Part shown: piece after piece, positions 29,501-35,216 of the stretch | How the letters are laid out: each line of letters begins with the position of its first letter | Numbering within the stretch: position 1 is the stretch's first letter | NCBI GenBank assembly: GCA_017470815.1 | Contig: JAFUXT010000015.1 | Span: 1 to 53,048 of the forward strand | Length of the DNA stretch: 53,048 nucleotides | Reading direction: 5' to 3' | DNA from: a bacterium | GTDB taxonomy: Bacteria; Cyanobacteriota; Vampirovibrionia; Gastranaerophilales; Gastranaerophilaceae | Notes under the pieces: model-generated | Told to the model about the DNA's origin: nothing | The model's database searches: none | The model's input: the letters and a program-made list of their open reading frames with translations, nothing else | Translations under genes and position numbers: made by a program

Positions 29501-30978
29501 ACAATATGTATTTTGATATAAAATCAAATTCAGATAATCCGACATATATTGATGCATTAATATCAAAACGCGGTGATATAGAATTTACAAATTCAACAAA
29601 TTCTACAATAAATCAAATAACTTCAGGTGGGGATTTACATATACTTGAAACAGGTAAAGAACTGACTATATATAATATAGGCGGTGATGCCGTAGGTTTT
29701 GATGATATTTTATATCCTCATGATAATATTGCTATCGGAACAACCGAAAATAATGCCGCAGTACCTCAATCTGTTGCGATAGAAGTTCTTGATGCTAATG
29801 GCGGAGATAACTCTGAATCAACATTAAAAATATATTCTATGAATGTTAAAGGCAGAAATAAGGGTGAAGGTGAATTTGATGCAAACGGCAGACAAATTGC
29901 AGATATAAGTTTGATGGCTGATAATATTTATGTAAATTCTGCCAATGCAAAAACTTCTTCTGTATCAACAAAGAAAAATCCTGAAGGATATAAACCTGAA
30001 AATGTTGCATATACAGATAAACAACTCGGGCTAAAAGGCGATAGCGTATATGAAGCGCAGGGAATAAATTCTTATGGTACAGGCAAGCCGATTGTTCTTG
30101 ATGTCAAAGGGGTAAACAAAGAATTTGTGGACGAAAATACTACCTCTGCAACAAGAACAAATTATAATATTCAAAAACCGGTAAAACAGGACGAAAAATT
30201 TGCTAATTCGCAAAACCAAATAACAGATTATGATTACAGAGTAAATAACGCTGTCATATCAATTAATAACAATAATTCACAAGACAGAGGTGTTATATTA
30301 AACAATATCTATGCTGATGATGCATATATTGATACGAAAAATTCCAAATTGGAAGTAAAAGACGCTTATATTAAAGATTATGCAGAATTTTCAAATGCTA
30401 ATAAGAAAGTAACGGTTGATAACAATTACAGACGCAGATTAAGAGATGCAGATGCGCAGTTATATACTGAAAAAACCGGTTCATTCTCTATAGATTTAGA
30501 TAAATCAATTGATATGAAAACAACTGCTCCGATAGTAGGGAATGATTTTGACAAATTGGCTAATGATTATCAAAGTGAAGGAAACTTTGTAAACCGCAGC
30601 AGAAAAGATACAACTAATTTGAACGAAAATGTCGACAGATATAGCAAATTAGATAAACAAAATTACCATGAGGAATTGAAACGCAATTCTATGCGATTTA
30701 ATACAGTAAATGATGCGGAATTAAAATCCAATTATAAAATCTATGATATATCAACGACTGGAGCATTAATTAAAAACGAAAACAACTTAAAAGTTGGTGA
30801 TAATACAAATGTCAGAATTGTTTTTGAAGATATGGATGTAACTTTGAAATCAAAAGTTATCAGTATTGAAGGAGAAAAAGCAGGCATAGAATTTATTGAT
30901 GTTCCGTTTGATGTTGCAAATAGAATATTATACAGATATATGCAGCAAAAATCAGTAATGAAATTAAGCATAAAATAA
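14566..30978 (+). CDS. Giant TpsA-type filamentous exoprotein with C-terminal PilZ-like domain (5,470 aa)
   Basis: A signal peptide (about 1-30) is followed by a TPS/haemagglutination-like domain (about 31-230) with a SPNG turn at 111-114 (IFVSPNGVVIG) and SSGILNVGSLTLM, as in LktA-like filamentous adhesins. The body is a very long beta-solenoid of short repeats rich in N, S, T, A, V and G. Two D/K/Q/E-rich low-complexity linkers (about 678-790 and 1,464-1,640) share a 41-nt identical segment. A coiled coil lies near 4,158-4,220. I noticed no cysteine. The last ~100 residues read as PilZ: R5373-NSM-R5377 (RxxxR) and D5394-I-S-T-T-G5399 (DxSxxG), the two cyclic-di-GMP contact motifs. PilZ is a cytoplasmic sensor domain, so its place on an exported protein is odd. 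The frame is continuous. The start has AAGGGA 7 nt upstream. The partner transporter is divergent at 14382. Confidence 0.93.
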   Translation: MLEKFLQKFTASMIVFGMFLFGLPSSVIASEISGVTATGNTYNIEASKVSGSTGFREYDKFNLSKGDIANLIYKDNYSKFVNLVDKQVVIDGILNTMKNNNFYNGHAIFVSPNGVVIGSSGILNVGSLTLMAPSQNAYDLFKKNYGEHLSNFEFDLTKDNYKSLITNSSGDIIINGQIYARNDVNAYGRRILTNVNPEDVTKSANANPRIVAGIQNKDIVINKANQAESLFNSLVSNDTKDATELGLKDGKIVLITNKANEEILTTVLTSESNGGTENKTGTESNPDSTTQNNPTTSAKTTTTTTTTINTVTGLKTVKTETNSADTGSKTGESKTNDKDKVKTAYSIDKTYNKSSLSDNDSSIIINNAEIVSNDIELEANATSEKEVNEDTIKAYNDALAASKNDSNSNANSNNLKDDSKKDETKKDETTNLIIHKSFNGVSPEAKASVKISNSKIIGDDVNIKANASSETETYIQLLDTVYDKWVKIELQKLFIKFLRGEIFTLPSWLTDAMEKGEEVAGIPLKTMLDNMQAMPKEAVEAIYNQNPAGEFFSEDVYTFFDGARAASKIEIINSEITGQNSVNITSDAKAVTKISTGKLDSLPMFLYGFGAKTDSKVNVSGSKILATDEKSTVDINALSTIENELNYDSSNFLAITEKSKDEKAPETASDNIKKQIADDLNKKTDDANKEDEKKAKEQEQGYSNSGGIYSTDKDKEKSDDKNKATEDNKQSESADNKESSVTQDDKDNKDKEQSQDKEQSQDQDKDKDNKEQNQDQDKDKDKDEGGTQNTVSAYNIALLNNSIISDTGVNIENSEIEASNVNVRAVSFNKSETEVKNISYVGKDSEHTGIAAGMTINHTKTNADVNVEGSKITTNYANADIETKKDEKGNVVKDKKGNEVKEVKSTYGDARFVAQNINQISNSVETEVVAKDQTSKYSEKSTTDYDKSTGAAIYSWLNKKLLSKAQDKMSAALDKLNLEMSGSAVWNNENNTASSVISNSTVNTTTLDLSSNIVDYTVNEVNAEAGASNKFSAGAAVIVNDQKNTSTAEIKDRAKITATDSVKVNSTTQLPMNPMELKIGREVGEGSTAKELSLGVNFDAGDKLWDAEFLHTELKDLLNPDTIKNVGASLKKPKEFFGGTELSLKGLFNNLAKAQGAGTTAAIAGSVVVNSIVNNTTAVIDKNAQVTMRGDIKGLDGKGHDLDGNDITRELNVNASNSVINYNGAGKVDFLIEEINSYIAKLKDKKDKTEDEAEEAAKVGLGGSVMVNHFTSNATAKIDNAIINIENGDLNVQSAQEEAYVNALVTGGSAGTFVLEGSVNVQNVDGKTQSYIINSDKISATNVNVNAGKATIQTKKSGEDDPIEIDEDTNELSTNDERDIKDRLISINMLGVNATQKGTSENSNQQSSSGASVGVSVNVTNTTKEVNAYIDNSTINAEEEVNVSADTQSRKVDVLLAAASAGGVDMKEAKEQAKEDKEAKEQAKEDKDDKEEQKDKDKDKEQGQDKEQSQDQDKDKNKESQSSDKTGTESKPSDSEKTPSTDSSNKNTKKQKNVGNWMDMLDEAGDDEEDVMNLNDLFKENDASEQAQTSVKKDSTKNAIKNADKTVDKDGKQQDAKNENAKKDDKANTEKLADNNEKKLEGDKSQKADTTTASSNFSLAAAGSIDITSDKTKTNAKVTNSTINTGKQAEVSSNNDTLVVDVNGGFAKAGNVAVGAGVNIYRNLSETKSLVENSTVNFTDEDAKGLDVKSNFDADLVDVTAGIGAATNSDKNVKIAVGGSFAWNTLKNKVSSVINKSVVKKDENAANPDVNVSATDDSYIWNITGGVAYSGSKDDKNASESERSNATGIGAGIAASVDYSSKNVNAEITDSTLTEVKDVKVDADLKQNFHTVAVAAAIANKNSSSYTFDGAVNTEVNTNTVTARIGQGYTYDDKGNVVKDKDGNIVKTGVGTTIKSTGDVEVSAVETVQNLSIAGGVNFSNADSGVGVGIGAIVNVNNSDVTAEADKLTVEKSNSIKINAKEDEDLSFLAVNFGLQTGDGHAINVNGIANVFLSDVVSQAINNSVLKSDGDVAIQSLYFNNLWGITAAVAASKGGAAASANLIADVYNNHVTSLLEKGSIIDAKGDVTVKSIAVEEMTIFPVGVSVSGNSAAVAANINANVIVDTIKAQVYGEIINSGSVLVKAQDTSNILTRGGTIALSFGNAAIGGDVNVDVINKNVTAEIKDTTVNSTGSVDVLAKSINAMGGTVHQDENEKDKDIKRENYTFSVGTLDEAKEFTKESGKDADGKSKYENDDKFGNWNMFYDLGAGSKVAVSGVIVVKVIEDTVKAYITDSNINADYLNVNSISGTVANAIMGRINVGGTAAVGANIFVMAGNSTVEAQITDDYKSNGKNSINIAKDMNVLANSEKKSTLITVGGAAAGTASVNGAAVANVINDTVTSKIGDGVNVNTDSLSIGANSDNNLKGLVVNVGAAGTVAVGAVVYVNKQNTTNTAQIGELGKESAVIKAIKDIKVNAKADDEFSALLVNVAVSGTASVAGTALVNVIDSTVNSRIYNSNIVSEEGKVEVIADRGYNRDLINNENAIRSWFKGTNAYSKKYNANKDKNSKDNEAEAINADKDILNSETFKPQVGMVSAAASGTVAVTANVIVNNMEGHINSEVVNSEISTKEGLKVDANQTFANYDAIAAVSASGVAAVNATGVINVLEDEVTSQIDNTKVTKGGAEVDATSQMKINQLVVSGQFSGNAAVGVAVDVNKLNDKVHSYIQNGSEIHGATTVNAEHAVEINNVLIAASIAATGAAVSVVPVVNKYTGETFAEVRGNSIINDGAISINAFDNVDNFSAVAGIGGAGVGANVSGYLITNVYDNKVNAGISGLNINTINKIDISSASVIDSENALLAAGVAGVGGNVTANIIVNSIESKVNSYIDNSVIENAGDIKLTANKKKDGTLYHDKIHNLTGSAGLAGIGASVASNMIFNLYSNTTQSYVQNTNVEHANSLAVEAYGDKRFSENNYGISAAAFGAAVVADVVADQIESTTRAYVKANNNKNINVDGVLNVLADDKVVSTTDMGFAVGTAAGVGFGANINVSNYNETVLAEILTEGDSKIAAGSVNLNSSATYALRNTISGAALGLGALAGDISIIQLGNRKAISSGDRDTKGGVNDALKTVKDGYDKAANYEVANKEKESEVYNKDASLLPTDEDRANAKKQQDKFNPTNSTKQGTGAISRINGNVETKGDIALNAKTELKGVDKDGNLTDTITFENTNILGGGAAAGVGVKLVDFSNQTNSEITGGHVNAKGNININSELTNNVKMTNDAYTIAGISIGGAVGIYDNKSYTNSKIADTEITAGNINLNAKSSNKADVLSKSYTMGGLSASAAVAKVKDDSTTNAIVTGNTNITTNAVEGDINSGMLNLHATGDSDIKMNLQSGTVSLVKIAYMDAEAKANSKTNAVIKDVNGNINVAGLNFVSDSNGLSSTATSNATSVSGFSIDVNSTGSSLTATMQAGIDSAGSGLVINNSGKTSIISGVSASKNTKSADVSANAYVENTGFSLLGGGSVEAKAVNNVKVNSVMNSDEHNADSLEMIAKVNETAKADVSNTSVGLVDISVTKLTADAQGNVGVSVAGKNTIKNKAKIDVDSKVTSDASVASAKYGFATGSGTNLTSNLKSNTVLNVGGELNAKEVEIDSNTNRTSKVDYSSSQGGAVSIGAATVKNDVSGKSEVNLTNYTTSTDYDNIITINNSSTNTQDTVSSSISGGAVAADSTSVSGTLNSTTSTNIKDSDIKTANDININVNNTNVVKDSATAKTYGIIAITSNKVSHTYSSNSEINLNNSNVNSSKNINFAANSGVVSGSDAARDGYVHYAGKSGAFNAKELVSVSNTLNENNSINLQNSSVKAEDSVTFAMKGNSNFSQKVGGETRGFAGSAHNSSTLTLNNTNALNIDANSTVSSVYKTKIDLDSNNTLSTNAESDSYSFGFRDAEAHSNLYATVNNKINNSGSIESDNLVDINFMNNSENNLTQYAYTAAHAVIPTTTITGTLIKTVNNSLNVLSGAKIASKKDVDISYKSSGSTENLSSTLEDIHQYYLAFGYTTNKKAENKHSSHNPSLKLDGDIIAGQGNNRYMKISSDGKIDFQKGFDSKEYILSEGDSADGEWLQNNTVKILENKINELNKRINELENNINNDNIIISQISSSIADANAILDEINSHELKAEDEFNTLILDYYKNTVKQELTANGYNLDYNTIIDGYITYIAGLDIQPKADTPVVIPTITEFLNGHDTYKNLSEAQKSIFQNNFNAVANKITYTPKGKYPIFNEKYMLTENITIKDETAGEITLDEKKIVNLIIYVLQEYENKYKQEKEDNIRVKDSLARQKDALNESLDMIDVKDYGSEYSVLFADINSETSGINISGMSENNIKGSGEFNVESSALTVDNYSTRSLMFNTINFGNEDEVNGLVINGKGYSDYLNNANKLIGSETGVKYVSNGIGGNGDIKITNYYDITNPFANTLDIPNNTQKSDIILQKAISTSGKLDIYNESGDIIALSDLNSGSKHMVSTNGNINLMPDIKFSMKDNDILFAGNSVILKGNEADIKGRISAGYEERKLEITDDMLQNLVLDPTTGETNMIDLGAAPYLGDAKGNNIKAIYKDGQIYLFGIKDSNGSVIMDFQSGKIAANVSSKEGASAINIINKTDKVMNVSNIVNISSTGELYKGGAADYTSIEYRPWNEGINSNTANIESNGGINFNSSIVNLGDINITNENGDMTIFKDINAISGDINVSQTNGDIINGVVDDTISNHYSVNLADDTELTIKGIYVPNFVTSQDLVINVVDGDIGVNSNPNAKVGVDATTRDYTDSINVNVGGTVVATAINNANTDTRLINLRAKSSDLNIKDVTANGDIILTAADWKIEDKRPTPDDDTYFEGYSILNASDNDSPINGQNISLIASDTIGTSDKKMVINQDTLSNNGARLSMEAENNMYFDIKSNSDNPTYIDALISKRGDIEFTNSTNSTINQITSGGDLHILETGKELTIYNIGGDAVGFDDILYPHDNIAIGTTENNAAVPQSVAIEVLDANGGDNSESTLKIYSMNVKGRNKGEGEFDANGRQIADISLMADNIYVNSANAKTSSVSTKKNPEGYKPENVAYTDKQLGLKGDSVYEAQGINSYGTGKPIVLDVKGVNKEFVDENTTSATRTNYNIQKPVKQDEKFANSQNQITDYDYRVNNAVISINNNNSQDRGVILNNIYADDAYIDTKNSKLEVKDAYIKDYAEFSNANKKVTVDNNYRRRLRDADAQLYTEKTGSFSIDLDKSIDMKTTAPIVGNDFDKLANDYQSEGNFVNRSRKDTTNLNENVDRYSKLDKQNYHEELKRNSMRFNTVNDAELKSNYKIYDISTTGALIKNENNLKVGDNTNVRIVFEDMDVTLKSKVISIEGEKAGIEFIDVPFDVANRILYRYMQQKSVMKLSIK
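16826..16866 (+). repeat. 41-nt direct repeat inside tpsA, copy 1
   Basis: It is identical to 19073-19113 and encodes part of a D/K/Q/E-rich linker. The copies are 2,247 bp apart, exactly 749 codons, so recombination between them would delete 749 residues in frame. Confidence 0.9.
19073..19113 (+). repeat. 41-nt direct repeat inside tpsA, copy 2
   Basis: This is the second identical copy of the linker-coding repeat at 16826-16866. Both sit in low-complexity, presumably disordered linkers. Confidence 0.9.
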
Positions 30979-31009
30979 TTTGATTTGAATATCACTTTAC
31001 TGTGACAAT

Positions 31010-31043
31010 AAAAAAGACGATAACAAAAGTCATCGTCTTTTTT
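31010..31043. terminator. Bidirectional terminator between tpsA and tRNA-Ile
   Basis: AAAAAGACGAT (31011-31021) pairs with ATCGTCTTTTT (31032-31042) around a 10-nt loop. It terminates tpsA on the plus strand and tRNA-Ile on the minus strand. Confidence 0.88.
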
Positions 31044-31046
31044 ATA

Positions 31047-31120
<74 letters not shown>

Positions 31121-31187
31121 TTATATCGTGTGTCAAATGCTATAGCATTATCTCACTAATCAATTTAGTTGTCAATTTGAGCATTTG

Positions 31188-31290
31188 AGACCCTTATCAG
31201 GCCTCTCGCAAAATAATATTTAATTATTTTGCTCGGCAGAGTGCTCTAACCACCTGAGCTAGCAGCCCTTATATCGTGTGCCAAATGCTA
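31188..31290 (-). pseudogene. Partial tRNA-Ile copy split by a hairpin element
   Basis: Positions 31243-31290 repeat 31095-31142 with one mismatch (47 of 48). That covers the tRNA 5' half (acceptor strand and D-arm) and 22 bp of upstream flank. The anticodon sequence TTATCAGG also recurs at about 31192-31201. Between the two parts lies an inserted hairpin with TCGCA/TGCTC boxes (31203-31240). The 3' half of the tRNA is missing, so the copy cannot make a tRNA. Confidence 0.75.
31203..31240. repeat. TC-box hairpin element in the tRNA-Ile copy
   Basis: TCGCA-AAATAAT and ATTATTT-TGCTC are inverted around ATTTA, with the TC/TC mismatch and GCA/TGC stem typical of the family. It occupies the anticodon-stem region of the tRNA fragment. 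Confidence 0.6.
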
Positions 31291-31760
31291 CATTGATATA
31301 ACAATTTCGGCAATATCAAAATTATCACAAACATTTTTTAAAATCAAGCATTAGTTTTAATTATATTTTATTGTGCGTTAATTGTTAAATGCAAAAATAT
31401 ATAAAACACTAAAAAATCAAAAGAATTTAAAAAAATCTGTTGGTTTTAATTTATAAAAAATAAAAAATTAAAATCTGAAATCCCTTACCAACTGTAGTCT
31501 TTCCCTCTGTTCCCCCTACTAAATAGTAGTGACGGAAAAGAGGAATTTTCTTTTTTTTAAAAATGTTTATACTAATATTTGTAATCTTCAAATACCAATT
31601 TTTAATATTAACCCTAACATTCCAATACTCTATTAACAAAAAAAAGGGGATATTGCCCCCCTATTAATATTCCCTTTTATTTTTTTTAGAGCGGAAATAT
31701 TATTAAGCAAACTAAAAAATGCTTAATGTAATATTAAAAAGTAGTTCAAAAAGGAAGTTT

Positions 31761-31988
31761 ATGAAATTATCACAGCGCGAACACGATGTACTATTGTGCA
31801 TCGCAGACGGTTTAGTTGAAAAGGAAATAGCAAAAAAACTCGGTATAAAGCAGGGAACCGTACATTCATATATTGGTTCTCTGAAAAACAAAATGGGTGC
31901 TTCAACAAGAGCAAATGCCGTAGCAATTTATTACAGACAATATCCTGTATGGGAAATAAAAAGAAAAAGGAAATTAAAATACGAATGA
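31761..31988 (+). CDS. LuxR/GerE-type helix-turn-helix protein (75 aa)
   Basis: A single GerE domain is visible: LSQREHDVLLCIADGLVEKEIAKKLGIKQGTVHSYIGSLKNKMG matches the family LTxRExEVL...G.s.kEIA..L.is..TVk.h...i..Kl pattern almost fully. It has no receiver or autoinducer domain. The start at 31761 has AAGGAAG 4-10 nt upstream and is preferred over an in-frame ATG at 31719 that lacks a ribosome site. Its stop overlaps the amidase start as ATGA (31985-31988), so the two genes are translationally coupled. It is probably the regulator of the phage-like cluster. Confidence 0.85.
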   Translation: MKLSQREHDVLLCIADGLVEKEIAKKLGIKQGTVHSYIGSLKNKMGASTRANAVAIYYRQYPVWEIKRKRKLKYE

Positions 31989-32482
31989 AGAGAATAATAA
32001 TCCATTGGAGCGCAGGAACATATTATCCTACTTGGCACGAAAAACAATGCTATCACTATCTTGTAGATAAAAACGGTAAAGTTTATGAAGGAAATTACAG
32101 GCCGGAGGATAATCTGAACTGTAATGACGGTTTATATGCAATGCATACAGGCGGAGGAAATACAGGCTCAATAGGTGTTGCCATGTGTGCAATGGCAGGT
32201 TTTGTAAGCCCCAAATTTTGCGGTGAATATCCAATTACTTCAATACAATTTGAAGCCTGCATGAAATTGTGCGCACAACTTTGCAACAAGTATTCAATAG
32301 AAATTAATCCGTCAAATGTTATGACTCATTATGAATTTGGTCAAAAAAATCCCAAAACAACAAGTTTTGGCAAAATTGACATAATATATCTTCCGCCTTA
32401 TTCGTGGATTCCAAAAAATGATGTGGGAAGTTTTATTCGTTCAAAAATTCGCTGGTACAAACAAAAATATTTCGGAGGTTAA
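31985..32482 (+). CDS. N-acetylmuramoyl-L-alanine amidase-like endolysin (165 aa)
   Basis: RIIIHWSAGTYYPT, a following HYLVDKNGKVYEGNYRP, and HTGGGNTGSIGVAMCAM fit the Amidase_2/PGRP fold. His in IIIHWS and in the later TGGG/THYEFG region are candidate zinc ligands. It would cut between muramic acid and the stem peptide. There is no signal peptide, so export would need a holin or lysis. The start 31985 overlaps the previous stop. It lies 2 bp before the next gene. An amidase next to structural genes is typical of phage and phage-derived particle clusters. Confidence 0.8.
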   Translation: MKRIIIHWSAGTYYPTWHEKQCYHYLVDKNGKVYEGNYRPEDNLNCNDGLYAMHTGGGNTGSIGVAMCAMAGFVSPKFCGEYPITSIQFEACMKLCAQLCNKYSIEINPSNVMTHYEFGQKNPKTTSFGKIDIIYLPPYSWIPKNDVGSFIRSKIRWYKQKYFGG

Positions 32483-32484
32483 AT

Positions 32485-34002
32485 ATGGATATTAATTACT
32501 TTGATTTGTCGGGAGGAATAAACCTGAATTCGACAAAAACCGAACTTGGTACTCACAGAGGACAAATGCCCTGGGCAGATTCAAAAAATATTGAAATTTA
32601 TCTGAACAAAGGTATTATAAAACAAAAAGGCAACACTTTACTGTTTGAACTGCCTGTATCCGAATCAATTACGGGTATGCACGAATTTGAATATAATGAT
32701 GTGTATAAACTTGTTGTTACAACTCAAAGCGGTAAGATTTATATTTATTCCGAAGAAAGTGAACAATTAATACTTTTAAACAAAACTCTTAACGGCACAA
32801 ATGTAAAATTTGCCTGTTTTCTTCATGGAATACTTGTTGGTTCTGAAGCGGACGAAATGTTTTATATCAATGATGACGAAGAATATACAATTAATGAGTG
32901 TAATCTTGTCGGATTGAATGGAGATCCTGTTTATCCTGATTGTATAGCAGTTTATTCCGGTAGAGTTTGGGTTGCTGACGATTCTACGATATATTATTCC
33001 GCATTGGGCACTTATGATAATTTCACAGAGCCTGATGATGCCGGTTATATAAATGATTTTCATACTGACACATCTAATATTACAGGCATGCACAATTACA
33101 AGGATTGTCTTTCAATTTACAAACGGGAAAGAGTTTATCTTTTGCAGGGTACAAGCCCTGAGGATTTCAGAATAATACCGTTTGCCGATAAAGGAACATT
33201 AAGCCAAAACTCCATTCTTAATGTCGATAATAAACAATATTTTTTAAGTAATGGAATTTATGCTCTTGAACAGGTTGGTGAACTGAATCAGATTCGTTTA
33301 GGCTCATCAATATCTGAAAATATTACTCCTGAATTTGACAATTTTGACAAATCAAAAATGGGAAGAACAATTGGTGTTCATTACCAAAATAGGCACCAAA
33401 TATGGTTTTTGTTTCCTTATAAAACAAGCACATATTACAATACAATATGGATAAATGATTATGTAAACAGGATTTGGTATAAAAGAGTTTTACCACAAAA
33501 TATTACATTTATGTGTAATTTTCATAATTCTATTTTATCTTCAGACTCCTTGGGGAGAGTATATATAGAAGATTCGGGCACGACTTTCGACGGTCAGAAT
33601 ATTGATTTTATGTGGAAATCCCCTTTTCTTTCTTTGAGTAATGTTCACCACCGCAAAATGATAGACGAATTTTATTTTGTCCTTGATGATCAACAGGATA
33701 ACAAATTCAATTTTTGCGTATATAAGGACTATGACGGAAATTGTCCTGATGACAGAGAACAAATTTATTCAAGAAATTTATCTCAACTAATTTGGGCAAA
33801 AGATGATGAAGATTTGGATATTTCAAAATGGTGTCTTGATTCAAATGAAGCACCTGTCTGGACAATAAATGCGGATGTTATTGAAAAAGCCGAAATTTGC
33901 GGAAGCAGTTTTAGTGTTCAACTTTGTGTTGAAGGTAGCGAACTTGATGATAACTGCGCAATTATCGGTCTGCAATTCAGAGAAATTTACAATGATGATT
34001 AA
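32485..34002 (+). CDS. Phage tail accessory / gp10-like beta-rich protein (505 aa)
   Basis: This is a cytoplasmic, beta-rich protein with repeated aromatic blades (YKLVVTTQSGKIYIYS, GRVWVADDSTIYYSALGTYDNF, YKDCLSIYKRERVYLLQG, IWFLFPYKTSTYYNTIWINDY). This order is typical of propeller-like tail accessory or DNA-stabilising proteins of short-tailed phages (P22 gp10 type), which sit below the portal. The start has GGAGG 6 nt upstream. It lies between the endolysin and the major capsid gene. The assignment is by architecture and context. Confidence 0.6.
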   Translation: MDINYFDLSGGINLNSTKTELGTHRGQMPWADSKNIEIYLNKGIIKQKGNTLLFELPVSESITGMHEFEYNDVYKLVVTTQSGKIYIYSEESEQLILLNKTLNGTNVKFACFLHGILVGSEADEMFYINDDEEYTINECNLVGLNGDPVYPDCIAVYSGRVWVADDSTIYYSALGTYDNFTEPDDAGYINDFHTDTSNITGMHNYKDCLSIYKRERVYLLQGTSPEDFRIIPFADKGTLSQNSILNVDNKQYFLSNGIYALEQVGELNQIRLGSSISENITPEFDNFDKSKMGRTIGVHYQNRHQIWFLFPYKTSTYYNTIWINDYVNRIWYKRVLPQNITFMCNFHNSILSSDSLGRVYIEDSGTTFDGQNIDFMWKSPFLSLSNVHHRKMIDEFYFVLDDQQDNKFNFCVYKDYDGNCPDDREQIYSRNLSQLIWAKDDEDLDISKWCLDSNEAPVWTINADVIEKAEICGSSFSVQLCVEGSELDDNCAIIGLQFREIYNDD

Positions 34003-34066
34003 ACCCACCACTCATTTATAAATATACAGTTACACACAAACCAAACAAACGAAAGGACAAAGGAAA

Positions 34067-34921
34067 ATGACAGATTTTTCAACAACTTATTCTGCTTTCA
34101 TTCCGGAAGTATGGAGCCAAAAATTAAACACAATGTTAGAAAAAAACTGCGTAATGATGCAGTGCGTAAACAAAAATTGGGAAGGTGAAATCTCAAAACA
34201 GGGTGATAAAGTAAAAATTATTACTCCTGCAGATGTTACGGTTTCAACATTAACAACAAGTAATATAACTTATTCTGCACTTACACCGACTGCCAAAGAA
34301 CTTGAAATTGATCAGAAAAAATTCTTTGCTTTCAAAATAGATGATATTGCAAAAGCACAGGCAAACACAGATATTATGGAAGCACATTTGAATAATGCAA
34401 GAAAAGCTATTGAAGAAGTACAGGATTCTTATCTTCTTGCTTTGCATACTGATGTTCCGGCATCTAATACCGTTGGTACAACTGCATCTCCTATTGCATT
34501 GAACAAATCAACAATTTATGAAAAATTTGTTCAGTTGTCATTGGCATTAAAAAATTCAGATGCGGTTTATGCGGGGGTTCGTCCGTGGGTAGTTATTAAC
34601 CCGAATATTGAATCATATTTATTGCAAAGCCCTGAATTTATTTCTGCTCACAATGTTGCTGATACAACATTAAGAGAAGGCTCAATCGGCAGAATTGCAG
34701 GCATGGATGTACTTGTAAGCACAAATCTGACAGCAGTTGACGGAAAATATTATGTTCTTGCAGGTACAAATGATGCTATTACATTCGCATCTCAACTTGC
34801 AAAAATAGAAAGTTTAAGAGATAAAGATTCGTTCTCTGATTTGGTAAGAGGCTTATATTTATACGGTGCAAAAACAGTTCAGCCTAATGCACTTGCAAAA
34901 ATGATTGTCAGTGCATCATAA
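34067..34921 (+). CDS. Phage major capsid protein (284 aa)
   Basis: FIPEVWSQKLNTMLEKNCVMMQCVN, then GDKVKIITPADVTVSTL, ELEIDQKKFFAFKIDDIAKAQANTDIME, and the end FASQLAKIESLRDKDSFSDLVRGLYLYGAKTVQPNALAKM follow the standard HK97-fold coat protein pattern of P22-coat-like phage capsid families. Length is normal for them. It forms the capsid shell. The start has AAAGGA upstream. A dedicated scaffold or protease gene is not obvious; the protein at 35217 is a candidate scaffold. Confidence 0.88.
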   Translation: MTDFSTTYSAFIPEVWSQKLNTMLEKNCVMMQCVNKNWEGEISKQGDKVKIITPADVTVSTLTTSNITYSALTPTAKELEIDQKKFFAFKIDDIAKAQANTDIMEAHLNNARKAIEEVQDSYLLALHTDVPASNTVGTTASPIALNKSTIYEKFVQLSLALKNSDAVYAGVRPWVVINPNIESYLLQSPEFISAHNVADTTLREGSIGRIAGMDVLVSTNLTAVDGKYYVLAGTNDAITFASQLAKIESLRDKDSFSDLVRGLYLYGAKTVQPNALAKMIVSAS

Positions 34922-34965
34922 CAATCACCATCATTACCCCAAAATAACAAAGGAGAAGATTTATT

Positions 34966-35214
34966 ATGGTCAGAACCTTAAAATCTATTATTAAAGATTT
35001 GGCTCAAAATGCCGTAATGATTGCGGAAGAAGAATTCGGTTCGGGTAACGGTCAGGCAAAAAAACAGACTGCTATTGAATATATAGTTAAAAATTTACCG
35101 TTCCCAGAACCGATAAAACATATAATTTCAATTTTATTTTCAAAATTGATAGATGAACTTGTGGAAACCGCAGTTGAATGGCTTCACCGCCAAAAAGAAA
35201 TTCAAGGAGAATAA
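34966..35214 (+). CDS. Small holin-like protein (82 aa)
   Basis: It has a charged N-terminal helix (ESA-like), then TAIEYIVKNLPFPEPIKHIISILFSKLIDELVETAVEWLH. Phage LLH-type holins share the VEYI-LPFP pattern followed by an amphipathic helix. No strong transmembrane span is visible, so this could be a structural or accessory protein instead. It has AAGGAG at its start and overlaps or abuts the next gene (2 bp gap). Confidence 0.4.
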   Translation: MVRTLKSIIKDLAQNAVMIAEEEFGSGNGQAKKQTAIEYIVKNLPFPEPIKHIISILFSKLIDELVETAVEWLHRQKEIQGE

Positions 35215-35216
35215 TA

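Larger units (their letters stand above)
31121..31760. other. Non-coding stretch between tRNA-Ile and the phage-like cluster
   Basis: No convincing gene is seen. It contains the broken tRNA-Ile copy (31188-31290), then a very AT-rich tract (31300-31470), and a terminator-like hairpin at about 31638-31687 (AAAAAAAGGGG...CCCTTTTATTTTTTT) just before the cluster. A possible 62-codon minus-strand frame here has no ribosome site and no recognisable protein character. Confidence 0.6.

Noticed and set aside
15435..30219. Many open frames of 60-210 codons on the minus strand across the giant tpsA gene
   Set aside because: They are antisense shadows of a repetitive low-GC coding frame. None has a ribosome site or recognisable protein, and the sense frame is continuous.
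31451..31639. A 62-codon minus-strand frame before the capsid cluster
   Set aside because: It is AT-rich, has no ribosome site, and shows no domain or neighbouring gene that would need it.
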